DNA from: Lumbricus rubellus
Taxonomy: Eukaryota > Annelida > Clitellata > Crassiclitellata > Lumbricidae
Reading direction: 5' to 3'
DNA length: 64,000 nucleotides
NCBI GenBank assembly: GCA_945859605.1
Contig: OX243827.1
Span: 27,865,250 to 27,929,249 of the forward strand
The position numbers were made by a program, and so were the translations under genes. How positions within the stretch are numbered: position 1 is the stretch's first letter; each line of letters starts with the position of its first letter. Below, piece by piece: positions 34,194 to 44,843 of the stretch. The notes beneath the pieces were generated by a model. The model ran no database searches. It was not told where the DNA came from and saw nothing but the letters and a program-made list of their open reading frames with translations.

Positions 34194-35592
34194 CATCGGA
34201 TACGTCGACAGAGATCGGATCGAGCATGGAATCACCGCTCTTATCCCAACAACTACAATCGTTGAACGCATAACAATTGTGATGTCCACCAACGACGTCA
34301 ACCGTATCAAACGCCTTCGGCTTCTCTCGAAAACCGTTCTCTCGACCGGTATTATCGACGCTCACGGACAAGGCACGGCTAACGCTGTCTAAACCACCGA
34401 GATGATTCTCCTCTGTAGGGCAAATGTCGTCCACCACCAACTCTTCGTCTGGGCATACCACCGGAGCAACGGAAGTCCTTCCCGTCGTGTTTTCCAGATT
34501 GGAATGTTCAGTGGCACCGTTCCGGTCGATAGCAGAGGCACTGGTGGTTTCCAATTCCTGGTCAACCACTTCAACCGGTTGGCTCGAATGATCCGTCACT
34601 ACGCTCTCTATTGTCCTCGATAACGAACATCCAGAATGTTTGTCTGAAACTACAGCGTTCGTTCGACGGGATACAAGTTTAGTCGCATCCGCATATGACC
34701 TCACGCTGCTAAACGCACTTCGTGAAACGTTCCCTCGCCTCGTGTCACGGCTCAACGGTCGGCCGTGAAAGTTCCGTTGGTGCCGCCGCAGGTTTGTTGG
34801 GAACGTGAAAACCTTCTGGCACAACCGACACTGATTCCGCATGCGACAATCCGACCCTAACACCTGCAGGAAGTTTGACCTCGTCGGAAGCAGATCAGAG
34901 TTGGAAATTTTCGATCGAACCGCTCGTGTGTTAATCTTCTTGGTGGAAGCTCTTCGGTCGTCAACACGAGATACGACTTGAGCGTCCATCGCCTTTTGAA
35001 GTTCGCCGAGTGTGCAGAGCATTGCGGACGCCTTGAGCAGCTCCGGAGTTATCTGTCGCCAACACTCCATCACCATTTCGCCGAGGTTGCTCACAGATGA
35101 AGGACAACTACTGTTCATATTCACCACAGACCCGTTCTGCGAGCCAAATTCTTTACGTTTGAAAATCCGCTTGTATTTTCCGGACCCTTCCGTCGACTCT
35201 CCCGCAAAGCAATTTGTGATTTTTACAGCTGTGGAGGAAGAATTCAAAGTCGGGGACTCATCACAACGCTCACAGAGATTTCCTGAAAATCCAGACGGGG
35301 TGGCACGATCGCTGCAAAGATCTGCACCAACCAGCAAACGAGGTTTCAGATTATCCAGATGAGACGGTAACTTGTCGATTTTATGATTGTCATCGTTTGA
35401 AGCGGTGCTGTCATTTGTCTTAATCGCATCGTCAAATGGAACCCGACAGACTTGAACACCGTCGGCTTTCACGAAGACCATGCCGCTCACGACGAGCTCA
35501 TCCGTGTACGACACGATTCTCTGGCATATCTCGATGACGACCACGTGCAGCAGGCGACTGATCTGGTCACCAGGCGGCGACGCCATATCCAT
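34194..35592 (-). CDS. ZF2 exon 1: N-terminal domain, basic region, first C2H2 finger
   Basis: First coding exon of a four-exon, 651-residue C2H2 protein. An acceptor (GAAATTGCAG) abuts the ATG at 35592, so the start MDMASPPGDQ directly follows a 5' untranslated intron; an upstream in-frame ATG would lie in that intron. Residues 11-55 align gaplessly to residues 8-52 of the ZF1 protein. A basic patch KYKRIFKRK lies near residue 139. The finger uses Cys255, Cys258, His271 and His276 (C-x2-C-x12-H-x4-H). The long Ser/Thr/Asp-rich remainder looks disordered. The exon ends at donor GATG|GTAAAGC in phase 1. A nuclear DNA-binding role is likely; the target is unknown. Confidence 0.85.
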
Positions 35593-36589
35593 CTGCAATT
35601 TCAAAATCGTAATTGTAATTATTACCTTCAAATTTCTAAAGTGCTACTCGAAAGCCAAGCAGTTATAAAAATAACCCAGATCAATACATAAATACAAGCA
35701 TATTTTTTTTAGCTGTACTCAGTATTTGCTTGCTAACCTACGTGATCATTTACATTTTAAACTTACTTACCTACTTTAGCAGAAGTAGCAGGCTGCTGGA
35801 GGTCGTAGCACTCTATTCTATTCCAATCTGAGGTTGGCTGTGTTATTTATCTGGTTGAAACAGTCAATCTTTACAATAAACCTTAAGTTCTTTCTCATCA
35901 CTTCCCTAAATGTTCAGCTTTATTGCAGCATTAGTCTTCCTTCCTTGTACTTATTCTGTAAAGCAATAACAGGATGAAACCAAGGTTAGTGCAAAGTAAT
36001 TCTGATGCAAAATCTACATCGTGGCGAATGAAATTAGTACAGCAATTCCCTTCATAAGTATACTTTAAAAAATTGCATCGTAGGATAACAAGATATCACT
36101 TTTTATTTGTTTTATTTGTTTTGAAGATATTATTATCCCTGTCGGTATCTTACCTGCTCAGATTAACAACGTACGGTCACGTGACAGTCTTAGCGAAAGT
36201 AGAAACACGACAGAAATACGTCCTTCTAACAACAACCGCTGCGCCAACATCGTACTTATGTCGAAATAAAAATTGTCCGTTTATTCCCTATATTCATAAC
36301 TCTTCATAATTAATGTAAAATCATACATAAATGAAAATCAAGACGATTATCGATCTCTTCAAGCAAAACACCGAGGTGGATAGTAATACGGCAGACTCCA
36401 TGATCACGCACCATACGCAACCTAGGTGATTTTTTAACGCAACGGACAAAATGCTCCTTCAAAATAATCATAATTATATTATGTCAAGTAAGCCTAGTAG
36501 CAGAGATCTTAGAGTAGACTCGGTAGACTCTATAAATAGCACGCAAATTTTGTTTATTGATAAATATTTATTAGGGAGGGAGACATTGT
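35593..36589. other. Upstream region of ZF2, no exon recognised
   Basis: Should contain the ZF2 5' untranslated exon(s) and promoter on the minus strand, but I cannot place them. Confidence 0.4.
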
Positions 36590-36805
36590 AGGGCGCGGTG
36601 GTCTAGTGGTGGGGTCGTTGCCTTGGAGCCGGAAGGTCCGAGGTTCGAATCCACCTCGCCGCATAGGGACCTTGGGCAAGTCCTTCACTCACAATTGCTC
36701 AGCGCTTCGGCGTGAAACTCCGATGCAGTGTCCGCTCTGCATCGGGAGCGCCTCTGAGTAGAGAGAGCTTGAAGGGGCTCTATAACAAGTGCACATACAA
36801 ACAAA
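36590..36805 (+). repeat. Full-length tRNA-derived SINE
   Basis: The cleanest family member. GGCGCGGTGGTCTAGTGG and GGTTCGAATCC form the internal promoter. The body contains CTTGGGCAAGTCCTTCACT and GCGCTTCGGCGTGAAA. The tail contains GGGAGCGCCTCTGAGTAG and a final ACAAACAAAC. No functional tRNA fold continues after the B box. Confidence 0.9.
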
Positions 36806-38204
36806 CATGCACAGGTCGGTCAGGACAGACCGGTGAAGAGAGTCGGTGAAGAGGGCATTGGACACAAACGGGCTTAGGCCTAATTGTCCCACTGGTTGTC
36901 CTTTACGCCTCTTTCCTAACATTCTCTTCAAGCAGACAAGGCGGTCCAGCTGCTTCAAGATATAATGGTATGGAGTAGACCTGCTAGCCTGTAGAAACTG
37001 GGAGATGACACGAGACAGACTCAGACAGAGCGTGGCGTCGGACACATACGGGCGCAACGCCTATGGTTTCATTGGTTTGTGATGATGAGGGAGGGAGGGA
37101 GAGTAGAGCAATGGATAGCACGATGGCGTAGAGAGCGAGAGGTAACGAGTTCGAGCCCCCGTTGGTAGGATCGACATGCATAGGCCCTATAGGCCTAAAT
37201 TATAGTTCTCACCGTTTGTAGAGCCTAACTCATTTAACCAGACAATAATATTGATATAGCGATTAAGCATGTTTAGTGTTGTTCTATCTCTTATACATTT
37301 TAGTTTTGTGAACATTGTGTTGCCTCTTAGAAAGTATTACAATAATATTATATTGTTAGCTGTCATTGGCGCTTTGCTGTTGTGTTCATTGACTTGGGTT
37401 CTGCTGAAAATAAGATAGCCTCTTCCCACTTATGGCTTGGCCGAACCAGGAGTGTCCAGCACTTAGCCTACTATAGTGTCAAGCTACCGAACCCACTGCT
37501 GTAAAGCCGACCTGCGTGTCGTGCTATAGTGGGCCGTATTTCGTATAACTTGTACCTGTAATCAGTCTGCGGTTTGTCAGATTGAATCATTAAATAATAA
37601 TAATACCGTATTATACAATAAATCAATAATACGACGTTCAACGCATAAATACAAGTAAAAATTCCACACAGCTGCTATTAATAACCCTTCTTATAATTTT
37701 TAAAGGTGTCTAAAACAGCCGTCCGTTAATTGCTTAGCGACATCTAACTACGAAACGCGGACAATGATAATAATCTTTCTATGACCAGAAATAATTGTTT
37801 TGGACATTTCTCTTCAGTAGCGTAGCCAGAAAATTTCGGGGATTACATTTCGGAGGGCTGTTCACGGGTTGCAAAATATACAGAAAACCAGGAATTAGTT
37901 TTTAAACTATTATAAATTAAACATTTCGGGGGTTTGAACCCACAAGCTTCTCCCACAGGCTTAAATACGCCCACGGTATTCACCATGAGCATGCGCGCAT
38001 GGTATCCTTCAATCTAGGCCTACAGAATTTCACTTTAAGTGAAAGTGACTATAAGTTTCGTTACTTTCGTATATGTAATCATGGTATATATAGGCTATAG
38101 CCCTATTATGATGTAGGCCTACACACACCCTTAAAACGCATTCGGATTGTAGTATAATTTCTTACCCATGACAAATGTCCTCGTTTACCTTATCTCTCTC
38201 CAGA
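36806..38204. other. Non-coding stretch with a tRNA-like fragment
   Basis: At about 37111-37165 a run ATAGCACGATGGCGTAGAG followed by GAGTTCGAGCCCCCG resembles A and B boxes of another tRNA-derived repeat. Otherwise no gene. Confidence 0.4.
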
Positions 38205-38530
38205 TTCATTCGTTCATTCATCAGGTATTTAAATGGCACCTCCTCTTCAAGAAAACTACTCGAGGTACGTCTCACTCCAGCACGGTAAAAAAGATACAGT
38301 TTTCAATGGCTTATAGAATGTGTCAGACAGTGACACATAGAACATGCACAGCTCAAGATGCAGGCCATTCCATACTGCCGGGCTAACCATGTACAGAAAG
38401 AGCATGGCTAAACGGTTTTGCATACGGAGGTACAAGCAAACAGGACTAAGGCCTAAGGGCCCTACCCACATGAGCGCAGGAACTTCTAGTCGGAACACCC
38501 AACATATAGGCTGGCAAAGATCAAGTAGGT
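38205..38530 (-). mobile_element. LINE 3' fragment A, copy 1
   Basis: Minus-strand translation gives a reverse-transcriptase C-terminal pattern (MLFLYMVSPAVWNGLHLEL then SDTFYKPLKTVSF), like the WN-x-LP...F-K-x-x-L-K motif of L2/CR1-type LINEs. A tail carrying CTACTCGAGG follows, with its end in GAATGAACGAATG. Repeated at 41262-41573 and 44104-44420 as part of a tandem unit. Confidence 0.65.
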
Positions 38531-39105
38531 AAGTGGGAGCAAGACCAAGACATACGTGGCTACCTGTAGGCTATGATCAAAACGTTGATGGACATGGTGC
38601 GACATAAAAAAACAGGCAGGTTATTCTAATCTAATCTTATCTATAATCTGTCTAATCTAAGCTGATCTGATTCAACAAAAGAATGCTAAAGTGAAACACG
38701 AGCATTTCAGTTGATGTGAAGCATTCTATTGATAGAAATAAATCTCAATGCACGTTCACAAAATTCTGGAAAAACATCTTCAGCATTTAACATTGACGGA
38801 ATACATTTCCATTTAAAGCACACCAAACGTTCAGCTATTGAAATAGAGCACCATTGAATTGCTACCACAGAACCTCGAGCTCAATGCAAATAATAAGCTA
38901 CTGTTGATTACTAAAGCGTCTATCACTATTTCCATTCATCACGTCTAAGTCATCTGCTAATAACGTTTGCATTACATAAGGGCTGCAGAAATTGGTATAA
39001 GCTTACACATCAAGAGTTGGCGTATTACAACAAAATACCTTGACATCATTTACGGACAGACCCTAAGCAAATGCCGACAACCAGAAAACATCTGCAGCGG
39101 AAAAA
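38531..39105 (-). other. 3' flank of serpin cassette C
   Basis: Homologous to 41574-42139 and 44421-44843 plus 46073-46228, and in reverse to about 24046-24130 and 25490-25870. Contains the putative 3' untranslated region of the cassette; no clear AATAAA close to the stop. Confidence 0.6.
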
Positions 39106-39874
39106 TTAGGAATACTCCGGCCGGACGACCCTTCCGATAAACAGGACAATCTTCGTCTTTTCCTCTCGGATAAAAAACAAGAATGGATGATCAGCCCTGA
39201 AGGTATCTGGAGCGCAATAATACATTACATCATTCTCGGTGTCCGCAGCAGCCTCCGTACCATCCTCGTTGACATCCACGAACGCCTTGTGCAGCACGCT
39301 CGAGGCATACAGCTTATTCGTTCCATCGATTCCAGTCAGATCTGCGACTCCACTCGCAAAGAAGGACATCATCCCGAGTCCACGCAGAATCTCACTCAGC
39401 TCCAGATCCTCTTCCATCCTGAACTTGGGTAACCACAGCTCCACAGCCGGAAAATTATTGAACTGGCTGTCGAAACTGCCGAGGTGAGCATCGCTGAGCG
39501 TGGCCTCGACCGCATCAAGGGATGTTTCCCTCTTGTCCGGGAGAAGAACGAACATGCTCAGCACTGAAGACTTGTAGGGCAGCTTCAGGACCTGGCATTG
39601 AAGGTCGTCCGAAAAGAAGTAGCTCGGTCTTTCTATCATCCGAAACATCAACTGCGTCTTTATTGTCTCGTCAGCAGTTACGAAGAAGTCGGATTCCTCG
39701 GTGTGGTGCTTCTTGAAACGGTCATCCCATGCGCTCTTGTAGTAGATGGCATTGACGAGGATCAGAGTGGTGTCGGCATTAATCATCTCCCGTGAAATGA
39801 TGCTCTTGATCTTGTCATTCGTCTTCTCAGAAACCCAGCCGTTGACTTTCTCTGCTGCTTTTTCTGGCTCAGTT
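39106..39874 (-). CDS. Serpin cassette C: alternative terminal exon, Tyr-type loop
   Basis: Serpin C-terminal exon with acceptor TATTGTAG, intact for 256 codons to TAA, with no first exon of its own. Joined to the exon at 47622-48067 it would give a 404-residue serpin in correct phase. It keeps shutter NAIYYK, LKLPYK, SMFVLLPD, WLPKFRMEEDLEL and FRADHPFLFFI. The loop differs most from its relatives: hinge EDGTEAAADTEND has Asp at P9 where inhibitory serpins normally carry a small residue. Counting gives Tyr368-Cys369 at P1-P1'. The altered hinge might weaken inhibition. Preservation of the frame without an own exon 1 suggests use through alternative splicing from the single upstream exon 1. 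Confidence 0.85.
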
Positions 39875-39971
39875 CTACAATAGAATACAATGCAACTGTA
39901 CTCTATACAATACAATACAACTGCATTCGACACAATGCAATTCAACGAAAGGGTGGATGGATGGATGGATG

Positions 39972-40132
39972 GACACCACTCTGATCCTCGTCAACGCCAT
40001 CTACTTCAAGAGCGCATGAGATGACCACTTCGAAAAGCATTTGACCAAGGAATCCGACTTCTTCGTGAACGCTGACGAGAAAATAAAGACGCAGTTGATG
40101 TTTCGGATGATCGGAAAACCGAGCTACTTCTT
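39972..40132 (+). pseudogene. Inverted fragment of serpin exon 2 with internal stop
   Basis: Plus-strand sequence encodes TTLILVNAIYFKSA, then a TGA where relatives have Trp, then continues through ESDFFVNADE to KPSYFF, covering the shutter and following strands only. It lies opposite to the cassettes around it, begins directly after a (GGAT)n run at 39955-39973 and fuses at about 40133 to LINE sequence. It mixes features of different cassettes (KHLTKESDFF as in cassette B, LMFRMI as in cassette C). Non-functional. Confidence 0.85.
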
Positions 40133-40135
40133 CCC

Positions 40136-40540
40136 AGTTCTCTCACATTTCTGTCTTTATTCGGGACACTATTCATTGGCTTCCTGTATCGCAGCGCATG
40201 GAGTTCAAGATTTTGACGTTTATGCGCAATTCTCTTCTTGGGGTAGGTCTAGCTCCCTCCTACCTCCGTGCTTTCTTGAAGCAGATGCTCTTCGTCCAGC
40301 AGCTGATGGCCTCCTTGTGGTTCCTCGCATGCGTGGTGCTACCGCCCAATCCAGAAGCTTTGCCTATGTTGGCCCATTTTGCTGGAACCGTCTTTCGCAC
40401 AAGCTGCGTCTTGAGCTTCTCAGTATCTCTCTCCTCTGTTTAGGAAACGCCTGAAGACCATACGATTCGTTAGGAGAGTGCTAACGAGGGTCGGGAGCGC
40501 TACTGAATCTGTGAGCGGCGCTATATAAGTATTTAATTAC
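40136..40540 (+). mobile_element. LINE 3' fragment B, copy 1
   Basis: Plus strand encodes a reverse-transcriptase C-terminal pattern: EFKILTFM, LLVVPRMRGAT, and FAYVGPFCWNRLSHKLRLEL in one or two frames. It ends in a tail GGGAGCGCTACTGAATCTGT then GCGGCGCTATATAAGTATTT. The motif 'HWLP-x(2)-x-R-x-E-FKI' seen in copy 2 is typical of L2/CR1-type elements. Confidence 0.7.
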
Positions 40541-41261
40541 AATTAATATTACAAATTGCAATTACAATCACAACTGCATATGATATAATACAATACAACT
40601 TGATCTGGAAGAATTCAATTCGACTCGATTTGATAGAATGCAATACAACAGCATTTGATACAATACATTACAAATGTGTTAGATGTTATCCTACTTCCAT
40701 AGTTCAGAGGTGCGCATATGACAGAACATTGATGATGTTCAGCAATAATATTGCAAGTGAAAAACTTGAAACAAATGTATACTTGAAATCAATGTAATGC
40801 GAATGTAAAAGAAAAATGTAAAGAGCAACAATAATGCAAACGTAACAGAAAATTGCAAACAGACACAATAATACAAAAGTAGCAGAAAAATTTATTATTT
40901 ATCATTAAAATAATGTAAATGAAACAGAAAAATGTAAACAGCAACTCAATGTAAATTTAGCTGATAATGCAAACAGTAGCAATAATGCAAATGAAGCCAG
41001 AAAATGCAAACAGCAACAGCAATAACAAATGTAGCAGAAAAATGTTTTTATTATTAAACAAAAATGCTGATGTAGCAGAAAAATGTAAACAGTAATAAAA
41101 ATGATGTAAAGAAGCAGAAAATGTAAAAAAATTCAAACAGTAACAACAGCTTACCGTAATGCAGATTTAGTGCTCAGTAAACTGTAAGCAGTAAAGTGCA
41201 GCACACATGCAGAAAACTTTCAAACTCTATTATTGTATACCTGGTTGTTTCATGATTCGTT
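40541..41261 (-). other. Intron-derived flank of cassette C
   Basis: Repeats of GTAGCAGAAAAATGTAAACA units homologous to the serpin introns at 47000-47620 and, inverted, at 22520-23258. Homology ends within about 110 bp of where exon 1 would begin, so no exon 1 copy is present. Confidence 0.75.
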
Positions 41262-41573
41262 CGTTCATTCATCAGGAATTTAAATGGCACTTCTTCAGGA
41301 AAACTACTCGAGGCGCGTCCCTCCAGCACGGTAAAAAAGATACAGTTTTCAACTGCTTATAGAATGTGTCAGACAGTGACCCATAGAACATGCACAGCTC
41401 AAGATGGAGGCTATTCCATACTGCCAAGCTAACCATGCACAGAAAGAGCATGGCTAAACGGCATTGCATACGGAGATACAGGCAAACAGGACTGAGAGCC
41501 CTACCCACATGAGCGCAGGAACTTCTAGTCGGAGTACCCAACATATAGGCTGGCAAAGATCAAGTAGGTAAGT
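41262..41573 (-). mobile_element. LINE 3' fragment A, copy 2
   Basis: Same fragment as 38205-38530, with the WNSLHLEL and FYKQLKTVSF patterns on the minus strand. It was carried along in the tandem duplication of the serpin cassette, not inserted independently. Confidence 0.65.
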
Positions 41574-42139
41574 TGGAGTAAGACCTAGACATACGTAGCC
41601 TACCTGTAGGCTATTTAAAACGTTGATGGACAGGGTGCAACATATAAAAAACCAGGCAGGTTATTGTAATCTAATCTTATCTATAATCTTTCTAATCTAA
41701 ACTGATCTGATTCAGTTAAATAATGCTAAAGTGAAACACGAGTATTTCAGTTTGTGTGAAACATTCTATTGGTAGAAAAAAATCTAAATTTACGTTCACA
41801 AAATTCTGGAAAAACATCTTCAACATTTAACGTTTACAGAATACATTTCCATTTAAAGCACACCAAACGTTCAGTTACTGAAAGCAGAGCACCATTGAAT
41901 TGCAACTCCAGAACCTCGACGAGCTCAATGCAACTAAGAAGCTACTGCTGACTACTAAAGCGTCTATCACTATTTCCATTCATCACATCTAGGTCATCTG
42001 CTAATAACGTTTGCATTACATAAGGGCAGAAATGGGCATATACGTCAAGATTTGGCGTATTACAACAAAGTACCTTGACATCATTTACGGACAGACCCGA
42101 AGCAAACGCCGACAACCAGAAACCACCCTCAACGGAAAG

Positions 42140-42905
42140 TTAGGAATACTCCGGCCGGACGACCCTTCCGATAAACAGGACGACCTTTGTCTTTTCCTCT
42201 CTGATGAAGAACAAGAATGGATGATCAGCCATGAAGGTCACTTGTGCGCACAAGAATGACGTCATCGCGGTGGCCGCAGCAGCCTCCGTACCATCCTCGT
42301 TGACATCCACGAACGCCTTGTGCAGCACGCTCCAGGCGTACAGCTTGTCGGTTCCATCGATTCCAGATAGATCCGCTACTCCCCTCGCAAAGATGGACTT
42401 CATCCCGAGTCCGCGGAGAACTTCCTTCAGCTCCAGATTCTCTTCCATCTTAAACTTTGGTAACCACAGCCGCACAGCCGGAAAATCCTTGAATTGGCTG
42501 TCGAAACTGCTGAGGAGAGCATCGCTGAGCTTGGCCTCGACCGCATCGAGCGATGTTTCCCTCTTGTCCGGGAGAAGAACGAACATGCTCAACACCGAAG
42601 ACTTGTAAGGAAGCTTCAGGACCTGGCACTCAAGGTCGTCCGAATCGAAGTAGCTCGGTCTTTCGATCTCCTGAAACATAAACTGCGCCTTTATTGTTTC
42701 GTCAGCGGTCACGAAGAAATCGGATTCCTTGGTCAAATGCTTTTCAAAGCGGTCATCCCATGAGCTCTTGAAGTAGATGGCATTGACGAGAATCAGAGTG
42801 GTGTCGGCATTAATCATCTTTCGTGAAATGATGTTCTTGATCTTGTCGTCTGTTTTCTCCGAAACCCAACCGTTGACTTTCTCGGCTGCTTTTTCTGGCT
42901 CAGTT
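42140..42905 (-). CDS. Serpin cassette B: alternative terminal exon, Cys-type loop
   Basis: Acceptor TATTGTAG, 255 intact codons to TAA, and no exon 1 of its own. Joined to 47622-48067 it would make a 403-residue serpin. Hinge EDGTEAAAATAM is canonical. The eight-residue variable segment is TSFLCAQV, placing Cys368-Ala369 at P1-P1' by counting; a Cys P1 is known in human SERPINB1. Landmarks NAIYFK, LKLPYK, SMFVLLPD and ADHPFLFFI are intact. Flanks are near-duplicates of those around cassettes A and C. Its reading frame is as clean as that of cassette A, which does have a first exon next to it. Confidence 0.87.
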
Positions 42906-42954
42906 CTACAATAGAATACAATGCAACTGTACTCTATACAATGCAATTCAACTA

Positions 42955-43372
42955 ATTGCTGGTCTTCCCATTTCTGTCTTTATTTGAGACACTCTTCATT
43001 GGCTTCCTGTATCGCAACGCATGGAGTTCAAGATTTTGACGTTTATGCGCAATTCTCTTCTTGGGGTAGCTCCCTCCTACCTCCGTGCTTTCTATGACCT
43101 GGTATCCTCTCTCCCTGGTCGCTCTACTCTTCGTCCAGCAGCTAATGGCCTCCTTGTGGTTCCTCGCATGCGTGGTGCTACTGCCCAATGCAGAAGCTTT
43201 GCCTATGTCGGCCCATTTTGCTGGAACCGTCTTTCGCACAAGCTGCGTCTTGAGCTTCTCAGTATCTCTCTCCTCTGTTTAGGAAACGCCTGAAGTCCAT
43301 ACGATTCGTTAGGAGAGCGCAAACGAGGGTCGGGAGCGCAACTGAATCTGTGAGCGGCGCTATATAAATATT
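42955..43372 (+). mobile_element. LINE 3' fragment B, copy 2
   Basis: Plus-strand frame reads HWLPVSQRMEFKILTFM, later LLVVPRMRGAT and FCWNRLSHKLRLEL, the C-terminal end of an L2/CR1-like reverse transcriptase. A 3' tail with GGGAGCGCAACTGAATCTGT and GCGGCGCTATATAAATATT follows. Slightly more complete than 40136-40540. Confidence 0.75.
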
Positions 43373-44103
43373 CAATTACAATTAAAATTACAAATTGCAA
43401 TTACAATCACAACTGCATATGATATAATACAATACAACTTGATCTGGAAGAATTCGATTCGACTCGATTTGATAGAATGCAATACAACAGCATTTGATAC
43501 AGTACATTACAACTGTGTTAGATGTTATCCTACTTCCATAGTTCAGAGGTGCGCATATGACGGAACATTGATGATGTTCAGCAATAATATTGCAAGTGAA
43601 AAACTTGAAACAAATGTATACTTGAAATCAATGTAATGCGAATGTAAAAGAAAATTGTAAACAACAACAATAATGCAAACGTAACAGAAAAATGCAAACA
43701 GACACAATAATACAAAAGTAGCAGAAATTTTTTTTATTTAGGGCCTATAATTAAAATAATGTAAATGAAACAGAAAATTGTATAGAGCAACTCATTGTAA
43801 ATTTAGCTGAAAATGTAAACAGTATCAAAAATGCAAAAGAAGCGAGAAAATGCAAACAGGAGCAACAGATAAAAAATGTAGCAGAAAAATGTATTTATGA
43901 TTAAACAAAAATGCTGATGTAGCAGAAAAATGTAAACAGTAATAACAATGATGTAAAGAAGTAGAAAATGTAAAAAAATTCAAACAGTAGGCCTATAACA
44001 ACAGCTTACCGTAATGTAGCCTAGATGTAGTGCTCAGTAAACTGTAAGCAGTAAAGTGCAGCACACATGCAGAAAACTTTCAAACTCTATTACCTGGTTG
44101 TTT
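43373..44103 (-). other. Intron-derived flank of cassette B
   Basis: GTAGCAGAAAAATGTAAACAG-like repeats homologous to the intron at 46995-47621. Homology stops at CTATTACCTG, about 75 bp short of the exon 1 donor in the complete gene. Confidence 0.75.
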
Positions 44104-44420
44104 CATGATTCGTTCGTTCATTCATCAGAAATTTAAATGCCACCTCTTCAAGAAAACTACTCGAGGTGCGTCCCACTCCAGCACGGTCAAAAAGATACAG
44201 TTTTCAAGTGCTTATAGAATGTGTCAGACAGTGACCCATAGAACATGCACAGCTCAAGTTGGAGGCCATTCCATACTGCCGGGCTAACCATGCACAGAAA
44301 GAGCATGGCTAAACGGCTTTGCATACATAGGTATAAGCAAACAGGACTGAGAGCACTCCCCACAGGAGCGCAGGAACTTCTAGTCGGAGAATCCAACATA
44401 TAGGCTGGCAAAGATCAAGT
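44104..44420 (-). mobile_element. LINE 3' fragment A, copy 3
   Basis: Third copy of the fragment at 38205-38530, with WNGLQLEL and FYKHLKTVSF patterns on the minus strand. It marks the boundary between cassettes A and B. Confidence 0.65.
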
Positions 44421-44843
44421 AGGTAAGTTGGAGCAACCTAGACATACGTAGCCTACCTGTAGGCTATTCAAAACGTTGATGGACAGGGTGCAACATATAA
44501 AAAACCAGGCAGGTTATTCTAATCTAATCTTATCTATATAATCTGTCTAATCTAAACTGATCTGATTCAGTTAAATAATGCTAAAGTGAAACACGAGTAT
44601 TTCAGTTTGTGTGAAACATTCTATTGGAAGAAACAAATCTCAATTTACGTTCACAAAATTCTGGAAAAACATCTTCAGCATTTAACATTCACGGAATACA
44701 TTGCCATTTAAAGCACACCAAACGTTCAGTTACTGAAAGCAGAGCACCATTGAATTTCTACTATAGAACCAGGAGCTCAACGCAACTAATAAGCTACTGT
44801 TGAGTACTATATCTTAAAGCGTCTATCACCATTTCCATTCATC

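Noticed and set aside
36590..36700. Candidate tRNA gene (A and B boxes present)
   Set aside because: The A/B boxes belong to a SINE head; the same head, body and tail recur elsewhere and no complete cloverleaf with acceptor stem is present.
39106..42905. Calling cassettes B and C pseudogenes because they lack exon 1
   Set aside because: Frames, acceptors, phase and serpin landmarks are all intact, and a compatible donor lies upstream on the same strand.
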